DNA of 64,000 nt from Pseudocercospora fijiensis CIRAD86 (lineage: Eukaryota; Ascomycota; Dothideomycetes; Mycosphaerellales; Mycosphaerellaceae): the NCBI RefSeq assembly GCF_000340215.1, contig NW_006921539.1, positions 1,684,507 to 1,748,506 of the forward strand. The letters run 5' to 3'. Below are positions 33,616 through 45,195 of this stretch, piece after piece. The number at the start of each line of letters is the position of its first letter. Within the stretch, counting starts at the first letter, position 1. Below the pieces are notes generated by a model, which searched no databases, had not been told where the DNA came from, and was given only the letters and a program-made list of their open reading frames with translations. Position numbers and translations under genes: made by a program.

Positions 33616-35171
33616 CTTGATGTTTTGAACGCACTAACGTATCGATGAAGAGACATCAGTTGAAAGGGTACAGGAAGAAAGGACATCTTCTGCTATATCC
33701 AAGCCTTTCTTGCAATCAACCCAGCCCTTGATCAATAGAACACGCCAGCGACCCACGCCACGGGTCGCATCCTGTCAAACGTGCAAATCCCACCGAATAT
33801 CACCGTCAGTCGTACAGAACCCTCAGCTCAAAAGCTGGCGCAAAGCAACATCGTCAGACAGAACTGCTCACTGTTCGCTATTCGCTGCCACCCTCAACTC
33901 AGCTCAAAACGCATCAAACGCCTCACGTATCATTGTGACATTTGATCGACATATATGGTAATACATGCGCGCTGATGAGAAATGCCAGCGGGCTGTGTGC
34001 CACGCTTCAAAGGATTATTTCAAAGGATTCAAAGCTGTACTGTAGGAATGTACTGTACCCAGGAAACGGTGCGATTGGATTAAACAATCATATACCAACA
34101 TTAAATACCATCTCATCGATTTCTGGCACCAGCGTACCATGCGCTAATTGATGTGGCATGAAAATCCACCGATGAAAGGGTTGCAAAAGAAGGATCTTTG
34201 TAGCAAGCCGCGTGGTTTGCTGCTGATCGACATGAGCAACGTGGTCGACTCATTGCGGGTTCAGAGTTTCTTTGTCTTACCGATGAGCTTAGCAACGTCC
34301 TCAGAGCCATTGAGCCTAATACTGCCTAGTTGATGGCAGTCACCCAAGAATCTTGCAAGCGCTGTTCCTGCGTTACGACACTTGATCATTCGCAGCGGTA
34401 GACTGCAGTTGGGCAAGTGCAACATGAGTTGAAGGCGATTGAGCCCTATATCGTGATAAGGCCTCCCAATCGAAGTGACTCGTGCGCAGATAAACCCTTA
34501 AATTGTTGCACTACCTACCAAACTTCAACAAAACAGCCAGGCTTCTAAAGATGTCCTCAGATGGAGCGATTCCCGTACAACTGCTTCAGCAGTCGAGCGG
34601 ACAAAATTTTGATGCCCAGCGTCAGCACGCTCATTCACCTTGATCATCCTTCAGACTTACGTGAGGCTCTTGATAATCCCTGCGTTCGAAATTCAATTCG
34701 TCAGGCACAACGACAAGCCATATCCAAAGTGTTTGCCATGAGGGTTCTCATTGGAAATATGCGAGTTTTTGGTGGTAGGATGCTATCGCTGACTGAGCGA
34801 ATGGAACAACAGCACTCTTCTCGGGATCGAATGATTGGCCAGGATGCAGGGTATCGTCGAGGAACTCTCTTCTGTTCCAGGTTTGATGCCGTGCTATTGC
34901 CGCTTCCCCATGAGGTCATTCATTAGGAGTGCTTGATGGCCTAGGTATGTCTCATTGAGAAGACTTGCTTGCCCTCATCGCGAGCTAATCTCAGTGCGAC
35001 TCAGCAGAAATGCAATAATTGGTCTATAGAAACGTGAGGAAAGGGTAAATGAGAATGGATCGAAAGATGATATTTTTGTACTAACAAGTGGCGCTCTAGG
35101 AAACCAGCACGACCGCTCATACCTACCGTCAGTTCTGAAAACGGGGCTTGTTCAAAAGCAGGACTTACCTC
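33616..35171. other. Intergenic, small ORFs only
   Basis: A 121-codon forward ORF (34561-34926), with an alternative frame from an ATG at 34553, is the longest candidate. It has no recognisable motif and no clean splice model, so no gene is called. Confidence 0.45.
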
Positions 35172-36071
35172 TTACATATCCTTTACAACCTTGAAAACCA
35201 TAGTAGCATGTCGCTTCAATTGCTCTCGAAATGCTTCGGAACAGCAAGAGAACTTGTCTGGATGCCAACGAGTGGCTTCCTTCTTATACCCAGTAGTGAT
35301 AGGCGCAGCTTGAAATGCAGATCGAATGGCGCAGCTACAGACGCCCGGTGCGAGATTGTCTTGGATGGTGCATTCGTTGGTTTTGCATGGTGCTGGGGGC
35401 GGAGTCGGGAAATATTTGAGGTTGGCACGATTGTCATTCGACAATACGGCAACGGTGTAGTTGTACCAAGCTTCGACTTGGGAGGCGTAAGTCTGGGGCG
35501 AGTTGCGAGACGGTTGAGGTTCGGACGCTCTGCTTGGATTAGCACGCGACTGGTCTTGGCGAGACTTTTGCTCGTATGAGCTCTGCTGTCGTGGGAGAGG
35601 ACGCTGTTCGCCACGCTTTCGAGACCTGTCTGTCTGAGATGGTCCACGTGAGCCATAGCCGTAGTCATTCTCGGACTGAGATCCACCACGCGACCTGTAC
35701 GGGATGTCAGTGTAGTGGAAGGATCTTTTCGAGTGATAGTGCTTGCGCTCCTGCTCCTGACGGAGGTCCTTTTCAAGCGTCACAGCTTCAGCTTCGAGTC
35801 TGTCGAGCTCATCGTCTTTAGCCTTCAATGCTGCGGAGAGCTCGTCTCTTCGTTTCTTAGCAGCTTGCCACCGTGGAAATGCAGCACGTTCTTCTTTCAT
35901 CACCACCTGGAACTGTGGGTGGTTCTCTGGCATGCCGATTCCCCTGAGCTCGTTGAGTCGCTGGTCCCAGAATCGTTCGAAGGCCATGTCATTCTGAGCA
36001 CGGAAACGCTCGCGGTCCAACATCATTCGTTCGATTCCTGCCTGAATTGTCTTAGCGCGTATCTCTTCCAT
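35172..36071 (-). CDS. Protein with coiled coil and degenerate C-terminal J-domain-like segment
   Basis: The start is placed at the ATG at 36071, in a good fungal context (CACAATGG); the frame is open further upstream but without an ATG. The product is about 299 aa: an N-terminal helical region with Arg/Glu (MEEIRAKTIQAGIERMML), a coiled coil near residues 75-120 (KAKDDELDRLEAEAVTLEKD), a basic, Ser/Gln/Tyr-rich disordered middle, and a C-terminal part ending TGYKKEATRWHPDKFSCCSE then VFKVVKDM. The HPD tripeptide in WHPDKF is the J-domain signature, and this WHPDKF ending is typical of a fungal family loosely compared with NFKBIL1. A canonical donor GAG|GTAAGT follows the stop by one codon, so an extra short exon is possible if the TAA is not real. 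Function unknown; it could be a co-chaperone-like protein. Confidence 0.75.
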   Translation of the reverse strand: MEEIRAKTIQAGIERMMLDRERFRAQNDMAFERFWDQRLNELRGIGMPENHPQFQVVMKEERAAFPRWQAAKKRRDELSAALKAKDDELDRLEAEAVTLEKDLRQEQERKHYHSKRSFHYTDIPYRSRGGSQSENDYGYGSRGPSQTDRSRKRGEQRPLPRQQSSYEQKSRQDQSRANPSRASEPQPSRNSPQTYASQVEAWYNYTVAVLSNDNRANLKYFPTPPPAPCKTNECTIQDNLAPGVCSCAIRSAFQAAPITTGYKKEATRWHPDKFSCCSEAFREQLKRHATMVFKVVKDM

Positions 36072-36581
36072 TGTGATTGATAGGATAGTGAGCTTGTCGT
36101 CCGAAGCAGTGATGGTAGATGCAATTTGGTGTAGACTCTGTGGCAAGTCTACTTAGCTGTCTGATGCAAGTCTACGCTTTCACCAGGAAAGCGATGTTTT
36201 GCAGAAGAAAAAGTTTCCGAGTAGATGGAGTGTGGAGTCGAGCCCGAGGGACGCCGTGTCTTAACTATGTGGAAGAGGGCGATTCTTCACAACAGAGGCG
36301 CACCCAAGCTTTGTGAATACAAAGAGCATTGTTGGAGAACTCTTTGTTAAATTTCCAGCGACAAGGCATTGTCCGCGTGAAAACGAGTAATTTCCGAAGT
36401 CGCTAAAGGTCCAGACTGGATCTGACCTGAGCAGTAACCTGCTTTAGGCTTCGAACTGTTATCATGAACACGTGGGTATCTTCCCAGAATCAGTGGCGCC
36501 CGTTCAATCCCATCCATAACCCTCTCCGTCAACTCCGTCGCTATGCCAAATCCATGAATTGTACCAGTTCTTGAAAACTCC

Positions 36582-37051
36582 CTAGCCTTCGATCTCCTTG
36601 CTTCGATCGCGGAGAAAATCTGACAGCCACAGTAATGGCTTTTCAGGCTCGTACACTGCCAAGTATTTCATAGCTTCGAGTAGATGCGGGGTAACGTGTG
36701 AGTTCAGGTACTGCCTAGTCGGGCCTCCGTGTGCTACGGGTTTCTCAGGTCGAGCTGATGGCTGCGGTGGCATAGAACCGGGTCTGTTCGCGCTCGAGCC
36801 TGCTGGAGGCGTAGCAACTGCTGGAGCGATCGAGGAGAGATGCTCAGGCTGGGAGAGTGCTGTTGGGTTGACGGAGACCTGAGGCGGAGGGTTTGGGTCT
36901 GTGGGATCTGCTTGCTGGATGTTGCTGAGGGAGGTCTGGACATGTTAGCTGGAGGTTACGGGGACAAGTCCAAGTTTCCTACTTCTGCTGGGACTTCCTC
37001 TTTCATCTCAACATCAGCACTAATGCCATTGGTACGATTTGTGTCCGCCAT
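36582..37051 (-). CDS. sdc1: Sdc1/Dpy-30 subunit of the COMPASS H3K4 methyltransferase
   Basis: There are two exons: 37051-36983 (MADTNRTNGISADVEMKEEV...) and 36935-36582. The intron of 47 nt (36936-36982) has GTAGGA, a perfect GCTAAC branch site and CAG. The product is 140 aa. A Pro/Gln/Ser-rich N-terminal half precedes the Dpy-30 motif: TRQYLNSHVTPHLLEAMKYL then PEKPLLWLSDFLRD, ending KEIEG. The Dpy-30 motif forms the dimeric four-helix bundle that docks on Ash2/Bre2 in the nuclear Set1 complex. Length and motif position are normal for fungi. The next gene to the right diverges from it across about 0.8 kb. Confidence 0.88.
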
Positions 37052-37868
37052 GATGTGTGAGCGTGTGATAGAACAGAATGATTAATGGTGTTTGAAAACG
37101 AGAGCTGCACCGTTGGAGTTGGAGTCGCGACTTCTTCGAGAAGCGCGTCTCGAAGTCTTGGCATGCAGGGTTCACATCACCTCACCACTTCATATCTGCA
37201 TCGACAATTCTTCGAAAACGCTGCCACGGAGCTTGTGGACGAGAGCAAGAAAGAGAGCTATAGGCCACGGTCCATATATGATGATGTGCCACCTGCACCG
37301 CTCCAAGTGCTCAGCAAGAACAATCATGGACCATCTCTTCTTACTCATCAGAGCACACATACAGCTGCCATCGCCATCAATCTTCGGTGCTTATAGCAAT
37401 GTCACATGCTGGTGCGAAGACAGGCGCCGCATCCGACCAGCCTTGGCTCAGGTACGAAAGCTCAGAACCACTTCGATGTCCCATGCTTTGACTTGCTCTG
37501 AGTGATCTAGAAACATCTTTTCTGATGTTCCATCAAGCATGATTTCACCTCAACGGCCCTGCATGAGTATCGATAGGCTACAATCTGACCCCCCACCAAT
37601 GGACAACAATCAGCCAATGGCCATGCAATCAGACTCACTTCGAACCGCATGCCTGACTGCAGTGAGTTGCACGTGCCGTTTCTTTCTTGCTTCTGTCATT
37701 TAGCGTGTAAGTGAGCTTGTCCGCTACGTTTGTCTTCAGTGGATATCCATCCTTCCGACTTGCACTTGTTGCAACGGTCAACACCACTTCACAACATCGA
37801 CCAACCGCAACCGCTCTGCCACTGAACAACAATTCGGTCGCAGATCCAAGGAAGGCAGAACGTTGAAG
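37052..37868. promoter_or_regulatory. Divergent intergenic region between sdc1 and the 37869 gene
   Basis: This 817-bp stretch separates two divergent genes and must hold both promoters. Small ORFs inside it lack features. No specific site is claimed. Confidence 0.4.
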
Positions 37869-39109
37869 ATGCCGCCAAAAGGTTCAACCGTACGTATGCA
37901 TAACATCTGCCCTTGCTTCACCTACTTACGCTGCATAGAAGGCAAAGGCGGAGGACAAGCCTCCAGCCACGCCGGAAAAGCCCAAGGCGAAGGCTGAGAC
38001 GGCTACTCCCAGCAAGACCCCAACGAAGACCCCAACGAAGCGCGCCACTAGTCAGAGTGTCGAATTCAAATCGCTCCCCAAGGACACAGCTGGACCTCTG
38101 GTACCCATCGACGTCAGCTACGAGGGTAACAACCCACAAGCCATACTACGCACAAAAGGCATTCCGTATGGCAAGATTCTCAAACTGACCGCAGAAAATG
38201 CGTTCACACTCGAGAAGTCGGTGAGTTGGTTGATTAAGTTGTCCATAGCCATCGAATCATCGAATGCTAACTTTATGTCTTATAGGTCATGCTCACCGAT
38301 GGTGAGTACGCTGGTCATCAAGCAATCATCGTACGCCCAGCCAAGCCATTTGACTTCATGAGTATTTCCGTCGAGGCACGCAATCTGGTTTACCGCTACT
38401 ATTTCGCCGCCAAAGCCCTCGTCAACGGCTCCATCATCATCGACGGCAAGCGCCAAACGACTAAAGAGCCATTCGCCAAAGCCTTTGCCGATGGCTCCAA
38501 GCAGCGCGTGGCCTTGCTAGCAGTTAGCAAACAAGTGAGTCCCACCCTTTCGCTCACCACACCACACCAAACCCATTAACCCCTCACAGGTCCACAAGGA
38601 AGCCCTCCAAATCTTCAACGCCCGCCCCCTCCGCTTCGACACAACCCAAACAACCGTCGACTTCTTCATGGCCAACAGCCATCTCCGCAACACCGTCACC
38701 AACATCGAGATAAAAACCTACCAAAAAACCTCCGCGCGCAACGCCCTCCACTACCTCAGCGAAGTCACAACCCTCACTCGCCTGCACTTCGAAACCGGAG
38801 TTTTCGCCGAAGGAGACCCAATAAAAGCCGCCAAAGCATTCTGGAACGACGGCTACAAATTCCTGCAAGCCGTCGTAAACCGCCGCGAAGACAAGGATAA
38901 GACGAAAGCCGTAGATGTCCTGTCATTCCACAAGAACGCCTTCCTCCTCAAAGACGACAGTAAGAAAGATGCTAAAGCTACGAAGCCGTGGCCGGAAACT
39001 ATGGTGAAGGAGTTTAAAGAGGCGTTGGTGGGAAAGTTGACGTAAGTTCGTTCCACCGACCCCCTCCCTCTCCTTATTGCATTTGCTGATGTTTAGGGAT
39101 GTTGCTTAG
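37869..39109 (+). CDS. Unknown fungal protein with a 2EXR/F-box-like motif
   Basis: Exons are 37869-37889 (MPPKGST), 37939-38220, 38286-38534, 38590-39041 and probably 39097-39109. Introns have GT..AG ends and lengths of 49, 65, 55 and 55 nt. Without the last splice, the frame ends at a TAA at 39043-39045; with it, the protein ends KLTDVA. The product is about 338 aa. A basic, Lys/Thr/Pro-rich tail (residues 8-40) precedes a globular part: RPAKPFDFMSISVEARNLVY followed by RYYF resembles the FLDLP.E.RN.IY motif of fungal F-box/2EXR-like proteins. The C-terminal half (HYLSEVTTLTRLHFETG and following) is helical and unrecognised. Splice junctions keep one frame throughout, which supports the model. 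Confidence 0.72.
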
Positions 39110-39594
39110 TGAAGGAAAGTGAAATTGACACTCACTCTCAGAACCAATTCTCTTCGAGCTTGGACGTGCATTTGTGGGGAGACGGTGGGGACGCCGCATC
39201 GATGTGAGGATGTCATGAATTACAAGCAGAAGCAAAAGGATACGGAGAGTTGGGTGCATTTGCAGCATGGAGGGGCGGCGATGTTTGCTGCGCTTCCGAC
39301 GGTTGAGGTGATGAATTAGCTTGGGTTTGTATTTGCGTTCCGAGTGAGGATTAGCGGTCCGAATGAGAGCGCGGTGGTCTTGAGCAGATATCGAGACAAA
39401 TGCGCATCATGCATGAAGCGATGGCTTGAAACTTGAAAGTGCTTTTTCTGCACTACCTCAAAAGGTTCTGAATACTCACGATAACAATGTCCCGCGTGAG
39501 CCGTCGGCTTATCTACAGTATTTAGGAACGCCTCCAACGCCTCGCAAAAGTCCTGAGAAAGTTGCTATACACATGGCTGGAATGTCATTGTCGC

Positions 39595-41007
39595 TCAAGA
39601 ATTGAACGCTCCCCGCTGAAAGCTCTCAAGTGGAATATCTCCAGCCTTGCCTCTGATCGCCGGTGGAAGGTGTTTTGGCGCCTTCTTGACCTCTGCCTTC
39701 TCTTTATCCGTGATCTTCATGCTGTTTGCACGACTTTGCGGATCTGTGGTCATGGTGTTGAGTCTTGAGTTGGCTTCGCTGCCTGGCGCACTTGCGTTGG
39801 GCTTCGCCGCAATCTGCGCTTGTGGTCTTCGCTGAATGGTCTCCAGGAATGGTGATGGAATGTATCCGACACCTCCGTCTCGCGCTCGGCATCGCCACCA
39901 TTCGGATGGCTGGCCCATTGGATCTGTTTTGGAAAGTACGGCGACGAGATCGCCCTTCTTCACGGCTAAATCAACACCTTCCTGGAACTGCTGGCCCGGT
40001 TGTGGATAGTCGTAGATGGCTCGGCAAAAGTCGAGCTTCGATGGGTCCAGAGGTTGTTGCTGGCCATCTGGACCGTATGGTGCGTTCGCAAGTTGACGCT
40101 GCTGCTCTGCTTCTTGCGACGCTGCCATTGCTCTTATGAGTTTACCCATGAGCCACGGCAGACCCACCACGGCGGCAATGAAAAAGATGAATGGTTTTCT
40201 GCTTGGCTTTGGCTGTCCAGGAGCACCATCTGCACCAGCCTTGCCAGTGAAAGCAGCAAAATTCGCAGCCGTCAATTCCTTCGAATTTGCTGGAGGCGGT
40301 CGTCCCGTGAGTTTCGCGATAGCCGTTCGGATCCATCTCATGACTGTGAAAATGCCCAGAATCGAGCCTAGTGTCTGCTTGAGGTTTCCAAACTGCTCCG
40401 CGACACTGACCATCGCAAAGAATGACGAGTGTGTCGCCATGTACGTGCTCTCCAGCATCTGCGAAAATCCAGCGAAAGCGCCCACTATGCTCTCAATCAT
40501 TTGAAACGTCGCCTGCGTGCTGTTACTAAAGCTCTGCGTCAGGCTCGTCGGCTGCCCGTCTGGACCGATCTGCATGCCCTGCTGTCCGTACATTCCTCCG
40601 CCGTACATTCCACCCATACCGCCATACCCCCCGCCGTACATGCCACCTCCGTACATTCCTCCCATGCCGCCGAATCGATTGTAAGGAGAGCTGTAAGAAC
40701 TCATGCCGCTCATTCCGCCGTACCCATATGGTGAGGAATACGGCGATGTCCGGTTGTAAGGACTACTGTAATTCGTGGCCGTCCGTGTTGCGACGGCGTT
40801 CAGCGCATCTGTTCTGGCCGGTAGAGTCGGTGCTCCATTTGCAGTCGGCGTCGCTGCGGTGGCAGTCGTTGTGGTCAACGTGGGCACTGCCGCTACAGCC
40901 TTGTCAGCCATTTCATCTCGTCGCCGTCGCCGAGGTGCTGAAAACATACCGGATCCGCTGCCGGCTGCCGCTCTCTCCCACGGCTTGGGAGGTGAGCCGG
41001 CAGACAT
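39595..41007 (-). CDS. pex13: Peroxin 13, peroxisomal docking-complex membrane protein
   Basis: One exon of 470 aa, ATG at 41007. The N-terminus reads SPPKPWERA (the PPKPWE start is typical of Pex13). Next is a Gly/Tyr/Met-rich low-complexity stretch with MYGGGMYGGG-type repeats (about 95-155), conserved helical segments (MIESIVGAFAGFSQMLESTY; VMRWIRTAIAKLTGRPP), a membrane segment FIFFIAAVVGLPWLMGKLI near residue 275, and an SH3 domain (about 330-395: ALYDY-like AIYDYPQPGQQFQEG, EWWRCRARDGGVGYIPSPFL). Pex13 with Pex14 and Pex17 forms the import pore for Pex5 cargo; the SH3 domain binds Pex14 and Pex5. The stop lies about 0.5 kb from the convergent 37869 gene. Confidence 0.95.
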   Translation of the reverse strand: MSAGSPPKPWERAAAGSGSGMFSAPRRRRRDEMADKAVAAVPTLTTTTATAATPTANGAPTLPARTDALNAVATRTATNYSSPYNRTSPYSSPYGYGGMSGMSSYSSPYNRFGGMGGMYGGGMYGGGYGGMGGMYGGGMYGQQGMQIGPDGQPTSLTQSFSNSTQATFQMIESIVGAFAGFSQMLESTYMATHSSFFAMVSVAEQFGNLKQTLGSILGIFTVMRWIRTAIAKLTGRPPPANSKELTAANFAAFTGKAGADGAPGQPKPSRKPFIFFIAAVVGLPWLMGKLIRAMAASQEAEQQRQLANAPYGPDGQQQPLDPSKLDFCRAIYDYPQPGQQFQEGVDLAVKKGDLVAVLSKTDPMGQPSEWWRCRARDGGVGYIPSPFLETIQRRPQAQIAAKPNASAPGSEANSRLNTMTTDPQSRANSMKITDKEKAEVKKAPKHLPPAIRGKAGDIPLESFQRGAFNS

Positions 41008-41891
41008 TGTGCTCGACGCTTGCGACGAGGCTCTCTCAGCGTATGTACGCTGGCCTCCGCTGGCTGCCTATGCTGCTCGCGCGCAAAGCATCTCTCGCGA
41101 TGTCGTCGTGCGGAGTCGATAAGCTCGCCGATGAACCGAGAATCGCGGACAAGGGTGCCTCGGTGTAGAAACCACACACTCCACAGGCAAATGCGCTGAA
41201 TGCGTGGGACTGGAGAAGGTAGGGAGTGGTGAATGTAAGAGAAGTGTACCGAGAGTGCCAAAGTTGAGAAGTTCGGGGAAAGTTGCGAGTAACAATGAGG
41301 ATAACATTCCGTCTGCGATCGCTTTTTGCAGCCGCCAAGAAATAAGCCGAGGTATTGCTCTTCCTGACCGTATCCTTCTTCCTGGTACTACCTGCCACGC
41401 CACGCCACACCACACCACACCCTGCACGAGCAGGAATCTATGCCACGAGAGTGCATGGCTCCGCTGACATCCATGGCTAGAATGACTAGAAGGCACATTC
41501 AAAAGACATGATTGCGAACATGTGGGTAAAATGGGAAACGATGAGGATGCATGGCTTCATGCGAATAACAGAATTGTACTCTGTACCACCAGCCTCTCTG
41601 TGTACTCATCACGCACTTCCGCCGAGGCTCGTACCTCTAACATACTGACATCGTAGGCACCCTCGAGAGTCTGCGGCTTCAGCACGGCTTGTCATCTAGC
41701 TTATGTACAGGCGCGGTCGAGTCCGAATCACACCCCCTCGGCGCGACAACCTCTCCAATGCAAGACAACCTGACCAGCATATTTCCAGCTCGCAAAAGCA
41801 GGCCGTGGCCAGGAATTCAATTTCAACGCCGAAAACTCCCTGCTGCTACCCTATACTGTTGGGATAGAATCACTGCAGACTCGTGCTGCCT
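41008..41891. other. Intergenic between TOS1-like (3' end) and pex13 (5' end)
   Basis: It holds the pex13 promoter and the TOS1-like terminator region. A CCACACCACACC-type short repeat lies near 41399-41420. No further gene is seen. Confidence 0.5.
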
Positions 41892-43256
41892 TTAAGAGCT
41901 CTTGCTGAGCGCGAAATGCGAGACAAGCCTCTCCAAGCTGTCAGTCATGGTGTCCTTCATCATGTTGTCAAGGAAGGTGTCATCCATGGTCTTGCCAAAT
42001 TGGGTGCTGTCATCAAGAATCTTAATGTGGATGTTGTCCTTGTACAGAAGGAGAGCGGCCTTGATGGTTTTATCGACTGGGCGAGCGAAGTAGTCGCTGT
42101 CACCACCAGCAATGTTGCCGTGCAGAGTAGACTTGCAGCGCTTGTCACCAGCAGCGAGGACCTCGAAGATGTCGAATTCACCGCAGCCGGAGGTCCAGCA
42201 AGAGCAGTCAGCTTTACCGTACTGGAGAGTGCGTGGGATTTGAGCGTTGAGCATCCAGATGGCTGGCATGTTGGTTGGGTCGTAGATGCTGGCAGCAGTG
42301 GTACCATCATCTGGCATGCTGAACTCGAAGAAGAAAGCCTTGCTTGGGCCGTTGAAGCCGTGGTATGCGACAGTGCCTGGGCGAACGAAGCCGCAGCTGT
42401 CACCAGAACACTTCTTGTCGGTCATGATGACAACCTCGGTGTCAGACTTGAGCTGGCAGTCCTTGAGGATCTGTGGGGACGAGGCACCAGAGCAGCCATC
42501 AGTACTGGCGTAAGAGAGCGAGTTACCGTAGGTCATGTCGAAAACACCAGAGCCTGAGCCACCTTCGTGGTTGAGGAAGACAATGCCCTCAGAAGTCTGG
42601 TCCTGAGCGTTGTAGTAGCCCTGGCGAGTCCAGCCAGAGCCGCTGATGGTGTCGTCAGATGAAGAGTAAGAGCTGGCCGCTGAGCCCGAAGTCGAGGCAC
42701 TGCTGCTGGACCTGCCCGAGCCGTAAGACTGAGCGCTGGCGGGTGCGCTAGAGGCACCTCCATCGTAGGTGTTGAGCCAGTGCACGGTCTTGCCGTCGAT
42801 GACATCAGTGACAAGGTCACCAACAGCAGCGTCTGGATCAGCCTCACGCTTGTCGTGCAGGTGTGCATGGGCGTGAGCGTGACCATGACCAAGTGCGCTG
42901 CGGCGCTCACGAGAGCTAGGCCTTGCGCTCCTTGCCTTGACCATCTTGGTGGAAGAAGAGCCTGGAGCATAGAATGCGAACTGCTTGAGGCGCAGTGGAC
43001 CGCGGAAGTGCATCGAGACCTCCTCATCCAGGGGCGCCATGCTGCCAGAGTAGCCGTATGGGGTGCTGCTACATGATCCGCTGGAGCCCATGGAGGTGAC
43101 CTTGTTGTACGAGCCCGATCCGCCAACGCCGGAGTAGGTGATAGCCTTGACCTCCTGGCAGTACCAGTTGCCATTAACATCTGTGCTGCCGTGGGCGCAT
43201 AAATCTGCGGACACGGATGCGGCGAACAGCGCCGCGGCGCTGTAGAGATACTTCAT
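41892..43256 (-). CDS. tos1: TOS1-family secreted cell-wall protein (putative glucan hydrolase)
   Basis: The start is the ATG at 43256, giving 454 aa; the frame extends upstream but MKYLYSAAALFAASVSA is a clear signal peptide and its cleavage is expected before DLCAHG. The N-terminal Cys/Gly-rich domain (DUF2403-like: GNWYCQEVKAITYSGVGGSG, MAPLDEEVSMHFRGPLRLKQ) is followed by a His-rich stretch with a KR site (GHGHAHAHAHLHDKREADP, about 120-140). A Ser/Gly linker leads to the C-terminal TOS1 hydrolase-like domain (DUF2401): TSEGIVFLNHEGGSGSGVFD, AFFFEFSMPDD, MPAIWMLNAQIPRT, CSCWTSGCGEFDIFE. TOS1 proteins are beta-1,3-glucan-associated in the wall; enzymatic action is inferred from the domain. 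No GPI signal is seen. Confidence 0.9.
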   Translation of the reverse strand: MKYLYSAAALFAASVSADLCAHGSTDVNGNWYCQEVKAITYSGVGGSGSYNKVTSMGSSGSCSSTPYGYSGSMAPLDEEVSMHFRGPLRLKQFAFYAPGSSSTKMVKARSARPSSRERRSALGHGHAHAHAHLHDKREADPDAAVGDLVTDVIDGKTVHWLNTYDGGASSAPASAQSYGSGRSSSSASTSGSAASSYSSSDDTISGSGWTRQGYYNAQDQTSEGIVFLNHEGGSGSGVFDMTYGNSLSYASTDGCSGASSPQILKDCQLKSDTEVVIMTDKKCSGDSCGFVRPGTVAYHGFNGPSKAFFFEFSMPDDGTTAASIYDPTNMPAIWMLNAQIPRTLQYGKADCSCWTSGCGEFDIFEVLAAGDKRCKSTLHGNIAGGDSDYFARPVDKTIKAALLLYKDNIHIKILDDSTQFGKTMDDTFLDNMMKDTMTDSLERLVSHFALSKSS

Positions 43257-45195
43257 GCTGGGCGTTTGTCTCGTGGCACTTGCGTAAGGTAGTTTGCGTG
43301 TCGAGGTGAGACCTTCCAGAGGTTGCACGTGGAGAGGCCTGTGTTCGTTCGGCGCGCTGCGTTCGTTCTGTTCTGATTGTCGGGGTTTGTCGTTGCGGTG
43401 GCTATTGTTGATGTCGCGTTTGTTTACGTGGGCAACGAACAGCTGGTGGAGCGAGCGACGCGCTGCGCGATGCGTGGGATAATGAGCGACTTTGGGTGAG
43501 ATGCTTGTGAATGAATGTGAGTGTCGCTCACGAGCAACGTACAACAATAACTAACTGTGGCCGACGGATGCGAGGGAGAGCAAGAATAGGACTCAGGAGT
43601 ATATGAAACGGGCGCCCGAGCCGTTATGATTGGGAAGGATCGAGGGACGGGCACCTTCCCTGTCTGGGCGCTTATTGGATGAAAGCGGGTGCCGTCTCCA
43701 CATCTAATTTGCGGCTGCGACACCAGACGGCGGCGCGGCGCGAAGTTCTGGCGGGCTGGAAGAAGGGTCGCCGACGACGAAAATGCAGTCTGGATGCGTG
43801 TGGTCCAATGCGATTATTACGCTGTCGAGTGGGCACTGCCTATGTATTGCCTGTCACTATAGAATATGACATGTGCTATCGCTAGGCAGCCTAGCCGCCT
43901 GACTGGTCACCGCATGAAGTTGTATTCGAATGTGATGGCCGAGCCACAGCGTGGAATGTGGACGTCTACCCTCCCAATGCATCTCTGCTGGCCTCGACTG
44001 CTGGACAGGCCGATCTCGTAACTAGCACGCAAAAGCGCGTCTGATCGGTTCAGTAGTCGGCATGGTCCCGAAAACACCACACCACACGATAATTGCACAC
44101 GTACTTCTCTGCAATATTGTTGTGATTCGCCGCGCGGCCTGGAGATGAGGACTCTCAAGTCTGGACGATCCGCTTATCATGCTGTAGTTAGAGCGAGTGT
44201 GCCGTGTTGGCGTGTGCATTCGACGCTAGGATATCGCGGTTTTTCACATTAGGTAGAACAGCGAGGAATGCTCGACTGCATCAGCATCAACAAACGGCAC
44301 ATCCAGCCTGATCCAGGCAAGCAGGCCTGGTCCTGCAAGCTTGAATCAAAGTTAACAAATATGGTCCCCCGTGGCGATTTGTATGCCGAAGGCCGAGCAG
44401 AACACCGTATATAAATAAATACCTGCTAGAACCGGAGTCAGCTCGAAGTGCTCCCATCTCGTCATGTGAACAGGTCGCAGAGCCGAAGAAAGAACAAAGA
44501 TGTCAGAAGTCCATTTGAAGTCATCTGGACACTTGCGCGTCCATGCATCTAAGAGGTACCAGAAAGATGTAATGAAGATTCATCATTTTGTGAGGGGCGG
44601 AGATTGAAGGGAGAAGTCTTGAGCTTACCGTGCGGCGTGGGTAGTCGGTCAACAGTTCTCGTGCACCTGATGAGTAGTGAGCAGGGAGTTTGCGACTGTG
44701 TGCTCTGTGATGGGCTGTTGATTCTGCACAGCGATTTGGACGCGACGACAGATCAGTAAATTCTCGATTGTGTGTTGAAGAAGAAGCGTGAAGGTTTTTG
44801 CAGGAAAAGAAGCCACTCTCCTAGCTTATTCTAGCGCCTTGGCAAAGTCTGCCAATCGTGCCTCAGCCCTTCACCGCGCCGCCTGCCATGCCGACTTCTG
44901 CTTCATAACGTTACGTGTACTCTTGCCAGATGAATACTCAAATCTACGACATCATGTACCCGAAAACAGCTGCTCTATTCTTCACGATTCACCCTGTATC
45001 TTTGCTATTGCGCACGAGGTCCCCAACTCTACGAGCAGCGGCACAGCCTTGCTTCATGCCGAGACAGGTTGCAAGTTGTAGTCTATGTGTTGTGATTGGA
45101 GTCTGCTGCTGGTGTTCAAGATGTTCGTTCGAGCTTGCAAAGGTTCATCAGCCAAGAGCAAACGCGGAGTAGCAGTCGGCAATCAATAGACGACT
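43257..45195. other. Intergenic, 1.9 kb, no convincing gene
   Basis: This is the upstream region of the TOS1-like gene and the 3' side of the F-box-like gene. An AT-rich TATATAAATAAATA lies near 44408-44422. Scattered ORFs under 100 codons show no motifs. Confidence 0.5.

Noticed and set aside
34561..34926. 121-codon forward ORF
   Set aside because: No motif; a competing in-frame ATG at 34553 leads to an early stop, and no splice model joins them. It could be real but cannot be supported.
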